Assembly (NCBI GenBank): GCA_947095585.1
Contig: OX352761.1
Coordinates: forward strand, 108,983,890-109,047,889
Direction of reading: 5' to 3'
Source: Nephrocerus scutellatus
Lineage: Eukaryota; Arthropoda; Insecta; Diptera; Pipunculidae
DNA: 64,000 nt
Part shown: positions 21,972-34,032 of the stretch, piece after piece
Layout: every line of letters starts with the position of its first letter
Numbering within the stretch: the stretch's first letter is position 1
Translations under genes and position numbers: made by a program
The notes under the pieces: model-generated
What the model saw: the letters and a program-made list of their open reading frames with translations, nothing else
The model's database searches: none
Told to the model about the DNA's origin: nothing

Positions 21972-22193
21972 GACTATAGAATATATGGACCGTCAATGGT
22001 AACTTCATGCATGTATCCAACATCTGCAGCGCTTACGCGTTTCCGTGTGAAATAAACGAACTAAGAAGTACGTTAAATTTGTATTTTAGTTTACATTTTT
22101 GCCACGTGTAGTCGCTGCAGATGTTGGATACGCTTTTTATTTGAAAAATATAAGTAGCTGTCATTTGATTGGCGGTCCATATATTCTATAGTC
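21972..22193. repeat. Inverted-repeat (MITE-like) element
   Basis: The ends GACTATAGAATATATGGACC and its reverse complement are nearly perfect. Further in, TATCCAACATCTGCAGCG occurs inverted as CGCTGCAGATGTTGGATA. Length is about 222 bases, with no open frame. The target duplication is unclear. Confidence 0.8.
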
Positions 22194-22289
22194 AAAGGTG
22201 GAAGGCGTTTACGAGAATATGAAATAGCGTGACATTTGCTAAAATTAAGAACTAACAAAATTTTATTGGAATCACGTTAAAAACCTGTT

Positions 22290-23130
22290 CAAGTCTTTTC
22301 GCAGTGGGCGAGAGTCAACAGTTGATAAATATCTGTAGATTTGCATGTCCTTGATATGTCCTTGCATGTAATTGATAAAACGATAATGAAAGAACTATGT
22401 TGGCTACCTTGAGGAACTCTATAAGTAAATGTGTCGGTTACAAAAGAACGAAAGAATACTTTGTCTTTTACCTCCTTAGACGACAGAACACAGAACTGGA
22501 TTATGCTGCCAGGTTCAGAATTTAACGTGCTAAACATAAGTTGTTGTTCAAGTTGCATTTGAAAAAGAGGGACGTGCAGAAAGTGTGAACTCATAACAAA
22601 AGTGCTTTTGTCAGCGAATGGACACGAATTTTCGTCAAAAAAGCTTGATGTCAGATGCAAGTTAAATGCCTTAATATATCGAGTGTAACAATTTTGTTTT
22701 CACCAAATTTGTGAATAGTTTGGTTTCACTTTTTGGCGAGGTATGCCATCGGAGCAATAGTAGAACGTTGCCTTCGAAAACCGTACTGCCAGTCGCTAAG
22801 GTTTTTCCGTGATTAAAGGTATTCCATAAGCTTACGATTAATAAGCGTTTCCTTGACCTTGGAAAGTACGGATGTTAGCACTATGGGTTGATACGAAGAA
22901 AAAGATGACGGTTTGCATTTTTAAGGTACAGGATGGATAAAGGCTCCAACTCCAGACTCCAACGGAATGAAATGAGAAATGAAAAAGCTTACGCAAATTT
23001 AAACTATTACGGGAATACCATTTGACACAGCAGACTTATGGAATGTTGAAACGGGGACAACGCGTAGTCTCTTAACGTGGTGCTAGCTGCAAAATGTGAA
23101 GCAAGTATATTGACCTGGTCTATAGAGCTG
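22290..23130 (-). mobile_element. Jockey/CR1-type LINE fragment
   Basis: On the minus strand, 22690-22900 encodes the RT start: PIVLTSVLSKVKETLINRKL, DWQYGFRRQRSTIAPMAYLA and a THKFGE-like segment. Downstream there are degraded RT pieces including YRVPQGSQHSS and PFADKSTFVMSS. Their order seems disturbed: the FADK box reads before the VPQGS-like piece. The copy is therefore rearranged, or one of the two weak matches is chance. Confidence 0.6.
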
Positions 23131-23689
23131 ATGGTTGGAATGTCATTGTGAATGAGCGTTGGAATAGACGAAGAGGCAGTATTTTTAATTCGTTTTCACA
23201 CGACCATAGACGAAAGTGACTGTTTTCTATACTATAACCTAACCTTTAAAGTAGGCATTATCCACACTAGTGTGTTAAAATATAAAATACTGCAGTCTCA
23301 GCGAACACACATTCCCACAGTAGTTTTGCATTGCGCATGAGCAGTTTGGCAGAAAAATGCATTTAGTCGTTGTAACGAGGTTTTCCCAGCCTGGGTAATA
23401 CTCAGTGTGGCCAGGGTTCTTTGTTAATTAGGTCGTTACAATAAAAAGAATTTCTTTTTTTTAGCGAATGCAAATCAATCTTTTATTATTTTTCTTTAGC
23501 TTAACAATATATATTGGTGATACTTAAAATGTAATTCTTAGGGTATAGTCTTGTTGTATCCTTTTTAGCTATGCGTATAGGCTGGCGGATCGTGTAGCGC
23601 GTGTAGCACGGCGTAGTGTCGTTGCATTAGCGGTAAGGCTATCGCCCTTAGACCAATCGGCTGTAATAGAGAGTTATTCGTGTTTGAAT
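23131..23689. other. Intergenic, no gene recognised
   Basis: No feature was recognised apart from short T-runs near 23455. Short open frames have no domain content. Confidence 0.35.
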
Positions 23690-24260
23690 AGGGTGGTAAC
23701 GTGGTCTTAACGTCGTCTTGAGGTGATCTTGAGAGTCTTTAGGTAGTGTTCAGGAGGGGTCTCGACTGGGTTTTGTGAGGGTTGTGAGTGATGTCTTTAG
23801 AAGGTGTTTGGGTGGTCTTGAGAGCGCTTTCAGGGGGTCTTAAAAGAATCTTAAAGGGGGTTTGAGGGGGTCTTGAAGGAAAATGAATGGGGGTAGTAAC
23901 GTGGCCTTAACGGGGTCTTGAGATGATCTTGTGAGACTCTTAAGGTAGTCTTCAGGGGGTCCCGAGGAGGTTTTGTTAATGTGGTCTTGAGGAGGTCCTT
24001 AGGTGGTTAGGTGGTGCCTAGGAGAGCGTCATGATTGGAAACTTGAGAGTGTCTTAAGAATTAAGAAGGTTTTTAGGTTGTCTTGGGGTGGTCTTGAGGG
24101 AATCTTGGGGAGATTTTGAAAGGGTCGTGAGTGGAGTCTTGAGGGGCTTTTTGGTGTTTTTTAGAGGGTCCTTTGAGGGTCCTTTCGGGGGCTTTTGGAA
24201 GTCTTTTGAGATTATTTTGGAGGACTTGTGGGTGTCTCCATGTTACCATTCCATCTGAAT
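23690..24260 (+). repeat. GT-rich degenerate minisatellite
   Basis: Dozens of variants of GGTCTTGAGG (GGTCTTGAGATGATCTTG, GGGGTCTTGAGG and similar) fill this stretch with no fixed period; units are about 10-25 bases. The plus strand is almost free of C and strongly G/T biased. It is similar in composition to 25930-26370. Confidence 0.8.
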
Positions 24261-24429
24261 AATATTGAAACTTTATATACATGTTTCATTAAAACTAAAA
24301 AGTATAAAATAAAAATATATATAAAAACAATCTACCTAAAAGGTAGCAAATAAAATTGGTGGTAGAACTTTTATGAAATAAATGAATTGCTGGAATGTTT
24401 AAAATGGAAATTTAAAATATTTGTGGCTT

Positions 24430-24538
24430 AAAAAAATCACATAATTTAAAAGAACCGTGCTAAGCATTTGATTTTCTTTTAACCTTGTAATAAGCCTCAA
24501 ATGCTTAGCACGGTTCTTTTAAATTATGCGATTTTTTT
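24430..24538. repeat. Near-perfect hairpin element
   Basis: Two 42-base arms, starting AAAAAAATCACATAATTTAA and ending with its reverse complement, differ at one visible base and are separated by about 25 bases. Such a long matched hairpin suggests a recent MITE insertion or an extruding palindrome. Confidence 0.85.
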
Positions 24539-24549
24539 TAATCTTGTCT

Positions 24550-24960
24550 GTCTGTTTTTCTTTGTGTCGTGTAATCTTGTAATCAATTTTTAACCCACTT
24601 CTCAAAGCTTGATTTCATTGAAACTTTGCACACATGTGTTTTTTAACTGGCAACACTTTCTATTTAAATTTGGGGCCCCTCGTGCTTCTGGGCCGAGGGG
24701 TGCCCATATAAGTTTTTTAAAAATTAACCCGATTTTCTTCAAATTTTATACACGAGTGTATCTCCGATGAGAAAACTTTCTATCGGGGCTCACATACAAA
24801 TTTTTTACACATGTGCATCTCCAGTATTTTTGTAAAAATGTAAATGAATGGGCTCTAATATTAATTTTTTCCATATTAACCCGGTTCAAACTTTGCACAC
24901 ATATGTATCTCCGTTTAGAGAATTTACATGCCAATTTTTAAAGGGTTGTTTTTTTTTAAT
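24550..24960 (-). repeat. Dispersed repeat related to the 20.6 kb array
   Basis: ACCCGATTTTCTTCAAATTT and the GAGTGTATCTCCGATGAGA block are reversed versions of units of the 20640-21500 array, repeated about two and a half times here. The left part matches 18100-18200. The right flank ends in a T-rich stretch. Confidence 0.65.
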
Positions 24961-25929
24961 TTTTAAATTAAAACTGTGAACCATCATCAAATGGATTACT
25001 AAGTGAAAGGTTTCAGATAGTGCAGAAGCAAAGACTGACTAAACGTTTTAAAATGTAAAAAGAAGTTCAACCTTTACACAGCTATAATGCAAAACCTCTT
25101 TTCACTTCAACAGTCCCTCGTCTTAAGCAGGAGAGAAGAAAAGTAATAAAAAAAGGCTTGTTCAGTACATATCTATAGCGTCACACATGTTTACATTATA
25201 CGAAAGCAGTTTGCACTTATCGTCAATCTATGTAAATATACATTGAGTATATGTATGTGTGTCAACTTGTGACGTCACGATGACAATTGGCTTGTTGTCG
25301 CTGCCTTTTTAGGGGTGGGCTGAATTTATGCGCTAGGGGGAATACTTACCTACAAGTAAACCTTCCAACCATTTTGCCGGTTAAAAACAACATCGTAACA
25401 TACATATGAATGAGTTGAGTTAAAAAGGGACATTTCCTGGCCTATTAAAATTGCAGGAACTTTCAAGTCATGCATATAGCACAGCGCTCGACCTGGGGCC
25501 TATTGCATCAAACTAAAAGACTAATATGAGTGAATTCGTTTGTTACTTGTAAGCAAATTTGCGTTTCATAAAGAATTTATATTCACTAACAATTACAAGC
25601 ACACAGGCTTTTAATTACAAAAGAATGTACAACTGCGGCGAACATATACATATGTTCCATAAAAGGATTTGTGCATAATGACATTCTTGTTATTACAAGT
25701 GAATTTTTACAAAAAGGAAACACACATTTAATGAAAAGTTTAGAATTAACTTCAGTGCTCTTGAAGAATTACCGCCTACTGTGGACCCTTAATACAACAT
25801 GAAATTAACAGAAATTATGCTCTGTCATCTAAAAAGCAACTTTTAGTTTTTAATGTGAAACTTCTTTGCTGAAAGGAAACAAAAACTTTCGATCACATGA
25901 TGGGAATGGTTAGCTACTATGATGGGGGG
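24961..25929. other. Intergenic, no gene recognised
   Basis: No coding or RNA feature was recognised. A TATGTATGTGTGTC-type simple repeat lies near 25250. Confidence 0.35.
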
Positions 25930-26370
25930 GCACCGCTAGAGGAGGAGGTTACGTCTTTTGAGGGTCTTTTGGTGATCTTTTGAGGGTCTTTTAGAGTTCT
26001 TTTGGGATCTTTTGAGTGTCTTTTGGAGGATTGTTTTTGGGGTATTTTTTGGGAGGGTTTTCAAGGTATTTTGTTTGGTCTTTTCGAGGTCCTTTGGCGA
26101 TCTTTTAAGGGTTTTTTGGGGTTATTTTGAGGGTCTTTTGGACGATCTTTGGCGAGATCTTTTGTGGGTATTTTTGGGGAATTTATTGTGGTCCTTTGGG
26201 TGTTCTTTGGGTTTTTTTCGGGAGTCTTTTGGTGATCTTCTGAGGGTTTCTGGGGGGCTCATTGAGCGTTTTTGTGGGTCTTTTGAGGGTCTTCTGAGGG
26301 TCTTTAGGGGCGTCTTTTGTGGGTCTTTTGGCGGTCTTTTAGGGGTCTTTTGAGGGTCTTTTGGGGTCTC
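25930..26370 (+). repeat. GGGTCTTTTGA degenerate minisatellite
   Basis: Repeated variants of GGGTCTTTTGAGGGTCTTTT, TGGTGATCTTT and similar occur with a loose period of about 11-12 bases. One plus-strand frame is open for 113 residues only because of composition. It is related in composition to 23690-24260. Confidence 0.8.
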
Positions 26371-27199
26371 AAATCTTGCGCTTGTTTACACATTGGCACA
26401 GAAAAAATTCAAGAATATTTATGAACAAACATGTAGTTAGAAGCTCATAAGTACAAGTATTGAAAAATGTTTAAGAACACAAAAATGTTCAACTCCATAC
26501 CTCATTTGTGAATGTAGTTAAAAGTTTACAGGAACAACACCCGTGGTTTTATGAAATATGCCCCTGGTCGTTGGCGGTCGTCAAGTATCGCCAACACACT
26601 GCATATAATAACAAGTCCTTGGAAATAACCCACTTCTTCCTCTGATTTGATTTGAATTCTTCACATACGTGTAACCAGCACAACGACAATGTTTAGGAAG
26701 ACATGTGAAATAATTCAACCCAACGAGGCATTCAACAAACTTAAAATACAGACAGAGGAAAGGATTTTATTTCCTTTCGCTTTTCACTTTGGCGTTTATT
26801 GTCGTTTTGCTTGCAGATAAAAATGATATTATAATACTCATGTCATAACTATCGCAAACAAAACGAATGCATAGCGGTTGGGTGGAGAAGGCAAACGTTT
26901 GTCAATTTACGTTCTATTCGTACAAATGTAGCTAAGTACGTACGATATGTGAAGAAATACCTCTGTCATCGGCAAGGAACAAAGATAATTCACAATTTGC
27001 GCAATGTCTTTATGACAATTTCAATAAAAATTGAATCAAATTATTCAGTCATCATCATGAATTACTGATTATCGAATATATTACGGTAAATTGAGCTATG
27101 GCGTGTTTTGCAACAACATCTAACACCATAAACAATTTTTTTTTTTGACAGAACGTTTTTTTTGAGGATTCATGTAACAGAAATTATGGTTTCAATGTG
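26371..27199. other. Intergenic, no gene recognised
   Basis: AT-rich with no recognised feature. A T-run lies at about 27136-27146. Confidence 0.35.
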
Positions 27200-27525
27200 C
27201 TGACGTTTTGACGCAGATGTAAAGGGCCCATCGCATAGAACCCGTTGAGTCCGTTGCGTTAACGTATTCGTTGACGTTGCAGTAGGTAACGCAAAGAGGT
27301 GAGACCCACTGAATACGTTATCGCCGTACAGGCAAATAAAAACAAATGCCAAAATAAACTTCAAACTGCTGTGAGAGACAACTGTCAAAGCATTTGCCGT
27401 TGAGAAAAGTTGAAAGTTTGTCAACTTTTTGCGTCGCTTCGCCATAATAGGGCATGTATTTCGTCGATCTGTCAGTTGCATACGTCGTCGCAGCGGACCA
27501 AACAAATTCTATGGGCTAGGCGCTT
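27200..27525 (+). repeat. Dispersed repeat, copy 2
   Basis: The right part (27383-27525) matches 8212-8395. The left part is rich in CGTTGCGTTAACG-like words, and a GAACGCAACGCATTACCTAC-type word recurs near 33780. It is probably part of a larger unnamed transposon. No transposase frame was recognised. Confidence 0.55.
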
Positions 27526-27617
27526 TATAAATAAACCTGCTAGGTAATATTTAGTATTTGGAGTTGATCGTAGAAATATTTGGGTCATGACCATTCAGTG
27601 TATATTAATATTTAATA

Positions 27618-27838
27618 TTCGGCGCGACAGACCATTGCGGTCCAAGGCCTGGCTTCTCGCAACCATTTGTGTTGAGCATGTATATTTTTGCACATAAATG
27701 CAGGGGACCTACAATTTAATGCCGGATCCGAACGGCGAATTGAGAAGCTTTCCGTGACAAGTTATTACTCTCGGACGTTTGTCAGACTTTCGGTGTTACT
27801 GGGATTCGAACCACGAGCCACTGAGCCACGGCGCCCAC
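27618..27838 (-). mobile_element. tRNA-related SINE, copy 2
   Basis: On the minus strand it begins TGGGCGCCGTGGCTCAGTGG (A-box-like) and GGTTCGAATCCCAGTAACAC (B-box-like), only a few bases apart. The same body as 13220-13486 follows, down to TCTGTCGCGCCGAATATT. The head is tRNA-like but lacks a normal anticodon arm, so it is not a functional tRNA. Confidence 0.7.
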
Positions 27839-28019
27839 GACAATTCAGTGTAACAGTCACATATTTATCTCTATATAAAGTCATCATATTTTGTAATGAA
27901 ACATACATACACATATACATACATGTAATTTAATAAGCTAGTGCTAGAAGCCGGAAAAAATCGGTAATTGTATTTGGGGAATACGCCACCCGAAAAAAAA
28001 AAACTTCCTATTAAAAGAG

Positions 28020-28870
28020 CCATATTCCAAATCTAATATTTCATATGATTGATGCAATATTTATCAAAGGATTTCAGCCTAAAATGTAAGTAAATGTAAT
28101 GATTCTTAAATTATTTATTTAAGGATTTTATCCTAAATGTATAAAATCAAGTGTTTTGCAATACTTAAATATTTAACCCTAAAAGTATACAATGAGAAAT
28201 AATGATTGTTACAATATTCATGAAAGGATTCGCAATATTTATTAAAGGATTTAATCCTAAAAGTATACAATGAAATGTAATGTTTTTTAAAATATTTTTT
28301 TTTCGTGATTTAATCCTAAAAGTATAAAATGAATTGTGTTGATTGTTGCAATATTTAATAAAAGATTCCAAATAAAAGTATAAGTGTATTGAATATTGCA
28401 ATTCTTAATAATTTAACCCCAAAAGTATACAATTAAATGAATTCATTGCTGTAATACTTAATTATTTAACACTAAAAGTATACAATGATATGTAATGATT
28501 GTTTCAACTAAAGGATTTAGCCCTAAAAATACACAATGAAATTAATTAATTTTTGCAATATTTATTAAAAGCGTTAATCCTAAAAGTATACAATGAAGTG
28601 TAATGGTTTTTTAAATATTTATTTAATGTTTAAATCATAAAAGTATAGAATTAAATGTATTTTTTTTTTATATATATATAGAGACTTATTGCCAACTGAG
28701 GTCTCCCTGAGTGACTTGCGTAACGGCAATAAGTTTGGCTAAGCCCTTTATTAAATTCAAAATAATATAAAAATCGAAGGAATGTGATTATTGATTATTG
28801 CAATATTTATACGGCTTAAGCCTAAAGATATACAATGAAATGTAGTGATTTTTTCAATATTTATTAAAAG
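28020..28870 (+). repeat. About 60-bp AT-rich minisatellite
   Basis: About a dozen units share GGATTTAATCCTAAAAGTAT, then ACAATGAAATGTAATGATTG and TTGCAATATTTATTAAA. Units vary by substitutions and small indels. The array is split by a foreign insert at about 28655-28790 and continues to the right of it. Confidence 0.85.
28655..28790 (-). repeat. Short interspersed repeat inserted in the minisatellite, copy 2
   Basis: Read on the minus strand it runs ATTCCTTCGATTTTTATATT, GGGCTTAGCCAAACTTATTG, CGCAAGTCACTCAGGGAG, then an A/T-rich end, matching 19605-19715. It also carries ACTTATTGCC and its inverse, which can pair. It interrupts the minisatellite and so is younger than the array. Confidence 0.55.
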
Positions 28871-29159
28871 ACTAGTTGCACGTGTGTAAAATTTCGCCCC
28901 AAAATCCCTTCCACTGACCACCGTACCCATAGCAGTGTTTTACCATCGCTATAGTGCCCAGCATTGCACGTTTATAAACATTTGACAAAACGCATTCCAC
29001 CTCACCAACATAGAGGAGTCTTACAATCAATATTCACCTCTGCTACCCCTAAACTATAAAATCGGTCACCCTCTCACTACACCGTCTTACCATCACCATT
29101 CCCCTCAGCTACCCCGAAAACTATAGATTCTACACCAATATCAGTCAAATCAGATTAAA

Positions 29160-30560
29160 CTCTTGTGAATATGGAGGCAATTGGTGCGACGAAATTAAAT
29201 TTGGTGCGTGATTTTATAAAAAATTGTTGTGTCAAACGAGGTTTATGTAATGGTGCTGAGTCCTGTTGCCCGTTAAATGGGCCGTGTCCTGTCATATACC
29301 AGACAAGAGATCTGAGTGCATGGCGGTTTAACTTAACTGCCTTGTTTATGTCTTTAATATTGTATTTGAAAAGCTTTTTGGGTTGTCTCATTTCAATTGA
29401 TGATTCCCATTTTGCTTCGATTGCGATATTTACCCACTCATTTTTTTTTTTTTTTTGTAGAATAGGCAAGGCTTGGTTCGGGGCTGGTGATAATTCCTTC
29501 TGCGCTTTCTCTTGCATAGAGATCTCCTGCCTCGTTCCCTTCAATGTCTGAATGACCGCGAGACCACATTAGGGTGATCTTGTCGGTTCTGGTCAGTTCG
29601 TTTAGGTGGCAGTAGCAGCTCCACGTACGACCTGGCTGTCGGAGATCATGTAGATCTCGGTTCCTCAAAGTCTTCTTTTAATACATTCGATGATGCAGGA
29701 TTCTATGGATGTTGTTTCTGCCTGGAAAACGGTTGGGGGTTTCCTCGGAGTATTCGTATTGAGGTTCTAGGCCCGAATACTCCTGCACTCGTCCGAGTTT
29801 CTGTTATAGATCCATATGTGTACCAGATAGATGCATGATGGGAAAGGTTATTTATGATAATTTCAACTTGATTTCGTTCTGGTATATTGAGAAGTTCCTT
29901 TGGAAATTAGTTTTTTTTATCATTGAGTCTGATCGAAGGACAATTCCACTATTTATGTTGATTATGTTAGTGATGGTTGTATGTCCTGGTTTATTAGCTT
30001 TAATTTGGTTTGTTATATTAAGTGTTGTGACTCTCTTTCCAGCCTCGCTTTTGATGTATAAGTGAAGTGGTGGAAGTCTCAGAAACTTTTCCAAAGCTGC
30101 CGTTGGACAAGTCCTTATCGCACCTGTTGCACTTAGACAGATTGGTCTCTGAATTTCATTTAGTTTTTAACGTGTCGTAGATCGCTCTGTTTTTGACCAC
30201 CATATCAGGGCTGTGTGTGAGAGCCTGGGTCTTAAATTGGTTTGGTATAGCCATAGAGTCATTTGCGGGTTTATTCCCCATGTTTTGCTGAACATGCTTT
30301 GGCAAGTGAAGTAAGCTTTAATAGCTTTGTTGGTGATGTATGACATATGAGAGTTTCATGTAAGTTTTTTGTCGAACATGACTCCCAGGTATTTGTATTC
30401 TGGCATTGTTTGGAGAGTTTTGCCTTGGATTCTTGTGCGGGAAGAGCTCCTTTCTTCTTTTTTTGTGAAGAAGTTGCATACTATTTTTTCTGGGTTAACA
30501 CTTAGGTCAACCTCTCTCTACACCATTCCTTTACTAGTTTGAGAGCGAGTTCTGCTATCG
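29160..30560 (-). mobile_element. Degenerate LINE, RT C-terminus plus RNase H
   Basis: On the minus strand, in order: KTLQTMPEYKYLGVMFDKKL (near 30370), a thumb region with FSKTWGINPQM, IRTCPTAALEKFLRLPPLHL (near 30090), an RNase H part with LMWSRGHSDIEGNEAGDLYA (near 29550), and a tail with LNRHALRSLVWYMTGHGPF (near 29300). An A-run (T-run on plus at about 29441-29458) interrupts the RNase H-to-tail linker. Stops elsewhere make it inactive. The order is that of R1/LOA-type LINEs. Confidence 0.8.
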
Positions 30561-31516
30561 TACTCTCGAATTTACAAATCGCCAAGTGACTAAGGAGTTG
30601 AAATATCAAATAACAAATTTCAAACCAGCAAACATTGAACGCACAATGACTCGATTCGCAAAATTTGAGTTGTCTATTATTTGTATAATCAGCTTCCAAA
30701 ATGTTATGTATGAGGAGTGCACCATTACTTGGACGAATGGCGAATATTATCACCCGTCTCTTGTTTTTTAAATGATTCTGTCATTCCATACTAAACCCAA
30801 GCATTCCCATTCACTTGTCGTAACCGGTGGCATCATAGTTATAATAAAAGCCTTCACTTTTTCACATTTCTTTTATTTGCCTGTCACCACCCAATACTGC
30901 TGCTGACGAAATTAATATTCAATAAATAAACAAATGGCAAGACTCACGTTATAACGCGCCGCAACCATTAGGCGACTGTCAGTTGTTATGAATAATTCTT
31001 TTCAATAATTTATTCAATTCTTTCGTCTTCATTTCGTTTCAATTTAATTTGTGTACATAAAAGGGCTGACTTTTTCCACTTCATTCTGGTCACGAACAAA
31101 TATACTTTAATGGCAGTGTCACGCTTTAAGAAGTTTCAAGAGTATTGGCTCAGTAAGGAAGGTAATTTCCTCTTATTCCACTTGTTAAATGTAGGAGTTA
31201 TGAGAACCTCTAAGGTTTTTACTTTTGGTATATTGAAAAATCTTAAATTGTGGCATTGATTCCATTTAGCTCGCAAGATCAATCGACGTGATTATGCTGT
31301 TGCCAATTATTACAGGGACAAATTACGAAAAAAAATTACAAAGGAATGTTTTCACAACGAAAATGCCAACGCTTACGGCTCGAAGGACCATTTATTAAAG
31401 ATAATTACACTTCGTATTTTTGACTGTGGAACTAATTTAGCTTTATTTAACGAAAGTGCTAGCTGGCTATTTATACAAATAACTCGTTACAAAATTGCTT
31501 AGTCTAGATTACATAC
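30561..31516. other. Intergenic, no gene recognised
   Basis: AT-rich; no coding, RNA or repeat feature was recognised. Confidence 0.35.
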
Positions 31517-31519
31517 TAA

Positions 31520-31658
31520 GGTTGTTTTCCTAACGAGTACTTATTTGTTTGGCTAAGCTTATTTGATTGTGGATATTTTTTTTGAATAAGTTTGCTGGCT
31601 TATTAATGGCGTCAAATAATTTTAGCCAAACAAATAAGTACTCGTTTGGAAAACAGCC
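31520..31658. mobile_element. MITE with TAA target duplication (Tourist/Harbinger-like)
   Basis: The ends are GGTTGTTTTCCTAACGAGTA and the reverse complement of GGCTGTTTTCCAAACGAGTA; the arms continue for about 37 bases with two or three differences. The trinucleotide TAA flanks both sides (31517-31519 and 31659-31661). A 3-bp TAA duplication with GG-starting ends fits PIF/Harbinger-derived MITEs. The element is 139 bases with no open frame. Confidence 0.8.
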
Positions 31659-34028
31659 TAAATAACTTTAAATTAAATTATTGTGACCCATAAATGGGTC
31701 GTCGTTCTGAAGTTGATGCAGTAGTTTGTAGATTTCGGAAAGTCATCGTTCTGTGGTTGATGCAGCAGTTTTGGAAAGTGGGTCATAAGTTTCTACTGCA
31801 GCGTACTCGGTTATTTTAGCTGATGATTAGACTGTGTCCTTGTGTCGCTTATATCGAAGCAATTTTCATAAACATTTCGTGAAAGACCACGGATGTTCAA
31901 CAAGAAGCAAGTTCGAATGGCTTGAAAAAAGTAGTTTTTTCTGACAAAAAAAAAATTACTTTAGATGGACCGCTTTACTGCAACTACTACTTCCATGATC
32001 TAATAAAAGAGGAGCTCTTTTCAGCGGAGAAGGTCGCGCAATGGTCTAGTCTAGACTTCTTCAAATTTTATATTGCTGTTAATTTTTATTTGCTTTTTTT
32101 TTCATTCATTTGTAAGGGTCTTTTAAATTTGAGAACCGACTGGAATGCATGCCTTTCTGACTTCTTGGCAAAAAGCGCTGCAAGGTACCATTATCTTGTT
32201 CTGAAAATTATTTAAGCTTTGCATTTATATTAAACACAAACTACGAGTACTATAACTTTCAAAGTCCATTTAATTTTTCCTCTTCTGAAATATAACTGGA
32301 AAAATATCAATTTTTTTCTCCCAAAGTTGTCCGCTTTTTATCGAATCTGAGCCGCAGTATACACGCGTACTAGTTGTATGTAGATGTACCACAATTTCGT
32401 CTGTGCAAAAGCCCAACACAAAGTTCTATTGTTTCTAAACTTTATCATTATGTGAACTATAGCAGAGACGTCAACCACAATGGCAGCATTTAAGTAACAG
32501 TTAAATGTTTAGCAAAATGGCGACCTGTTACAGTGATTCCCAAACTTATGAATAAAAAAACAATGGCGATTGCATTTTACATACATATAGTTACCGAACA
32601 AAAAGGTTAGCTAATTTCTCTCATTTTTAAGTTGCCCATAATAAACTTAATCATTGTCATAAACATTCAAAAAGTCACGAATTTTCTTGTTTCCTGAAAA
32701 AAATATACATACATATATTAAATATATTTAAGTTTATCAATACAACACAAAATTCACACAATTTCCCAAATTTTTCAACAACAATTTCAGACAATTTCTC
32801 TCAGCTGTCAAATGTTTGTACCGAATGTGTGACTGCTTTTACACGTTGCGATTTTTAAGCGTGGGTTGCATTCCAAAACCCAATCACTTTTAAACGTTGA
32901 GTTTTGCCTGAAAGTTTATTTTTTGACTCAAATGAGTAAAATCAACATATTGAGTTGAACACCACCGATCCATCAAAAAAATATAGCAAACCCTGTTGAG
33001 CTAAATGTCAATTTTTCCATCAGCGCTTGTGTGCCGATACATTTAGCCATTACATCACAAAAACAAAACAAAAACTTTGACAAATGATCCAACAGATTCA
33101 TTCACATCACAATTATGATGACAGCATGTATCATAAGATGGCGATACTAATTAGTGATTAGTACAGTCAACATGTTTGCGGACATGAAAGCACCCATTGA
33201 CACCATGCTTACTCCCACGTAAGTTAACGAACATTTAAGGAAACCTACCAAAATCACATTATGGTCACGTCATAATTAGCATATGATGCGCATTTAATGT
33301 GTCGTTTATACCAGCTAAGAGAATTCCAACAAATAACAAATAAAGTCCATTAAAAGTCCATTATTTTATATTTTAATACACATTCTAAAGTTTAGTACAG
33401 TTTGGAAAATTAAGCTTTTCCACATACGAAGATACTTACTGCCACATGCAATAAAATCATTTTCCTTTATGTTAAATCTAAATACGTTTAAAAGTAGTTA
33501 ATTATATGCATAAAACATGGAAAAATGTAATTATGTCAATAAGGAAGCAAATGCTTGGACGAAAATAACGTCAATAAAATACATCAAATAGAAATAAAAT
33601 GAGCAAACGTCAAATGTGCAACAAAATTCGTTCAAGAATTTGAAATTAAAAAAGGGTGATGAATAAAAATTACGAATAATAATTCTCTTAGCAATTGTGC
33701 GAGGCGATCAATGTATGAGTATACTCATGAAATGGTGCAGAAACAAGGAAGTAACACAGTCGTTGCGTCGAATTACGAATGGAACGCAACGCATTACCTA
33801 CATTTTTTGACAGTTGACATTTGTTTCGGAACTGGATTTCTCCCTAAACATATTTTTTTCGCTGAAAAAGACAAGAAAAAACAATCAAGCATATATGTAG
33901 ATTTAAATTAACTTTACAAACAATATACGCATGTATAGATAAGCACAAATATATGTGGCTATGAGTGATTGTGGAGTGGTGTGCATGACCGTGAATGATA
34001 GATAAACAAATTTAAAATACAGGCAAGA
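31659..34028. other. Intergenic, no gene recognised
   Basis: Contains a small imperfect tandem duplication at about 31690-31780 (TCGTTCTGAAGTTGATGCAG versus TCGTTCTGTGGTTGATGCAG). The plus-strand open frames at 31922-32215 and 33711-33911 have no recognisable domain. AT-rich throughout. Confidence 0.35.
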
Positions 34029-34032
34029 CAAG

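Noticed and set aside
26012..26353. 113-residue Phe/Gly-rich open frame
   Set aside because: Composition artefact of the GGGTCTTTTGA array.
27770..27838. A tRNA gene at the head of the SINE (minus strand)
   Set aside because: A- and B-box-like words are present but too close together to form D, anticodon and T arms; it is a SINE head.
29165..29551. 128-residue plus-strand open frame
   Set aside because: Antisense to the LINE tail (LNRHALRSLVWYMTGHGPF) on the minus strand.
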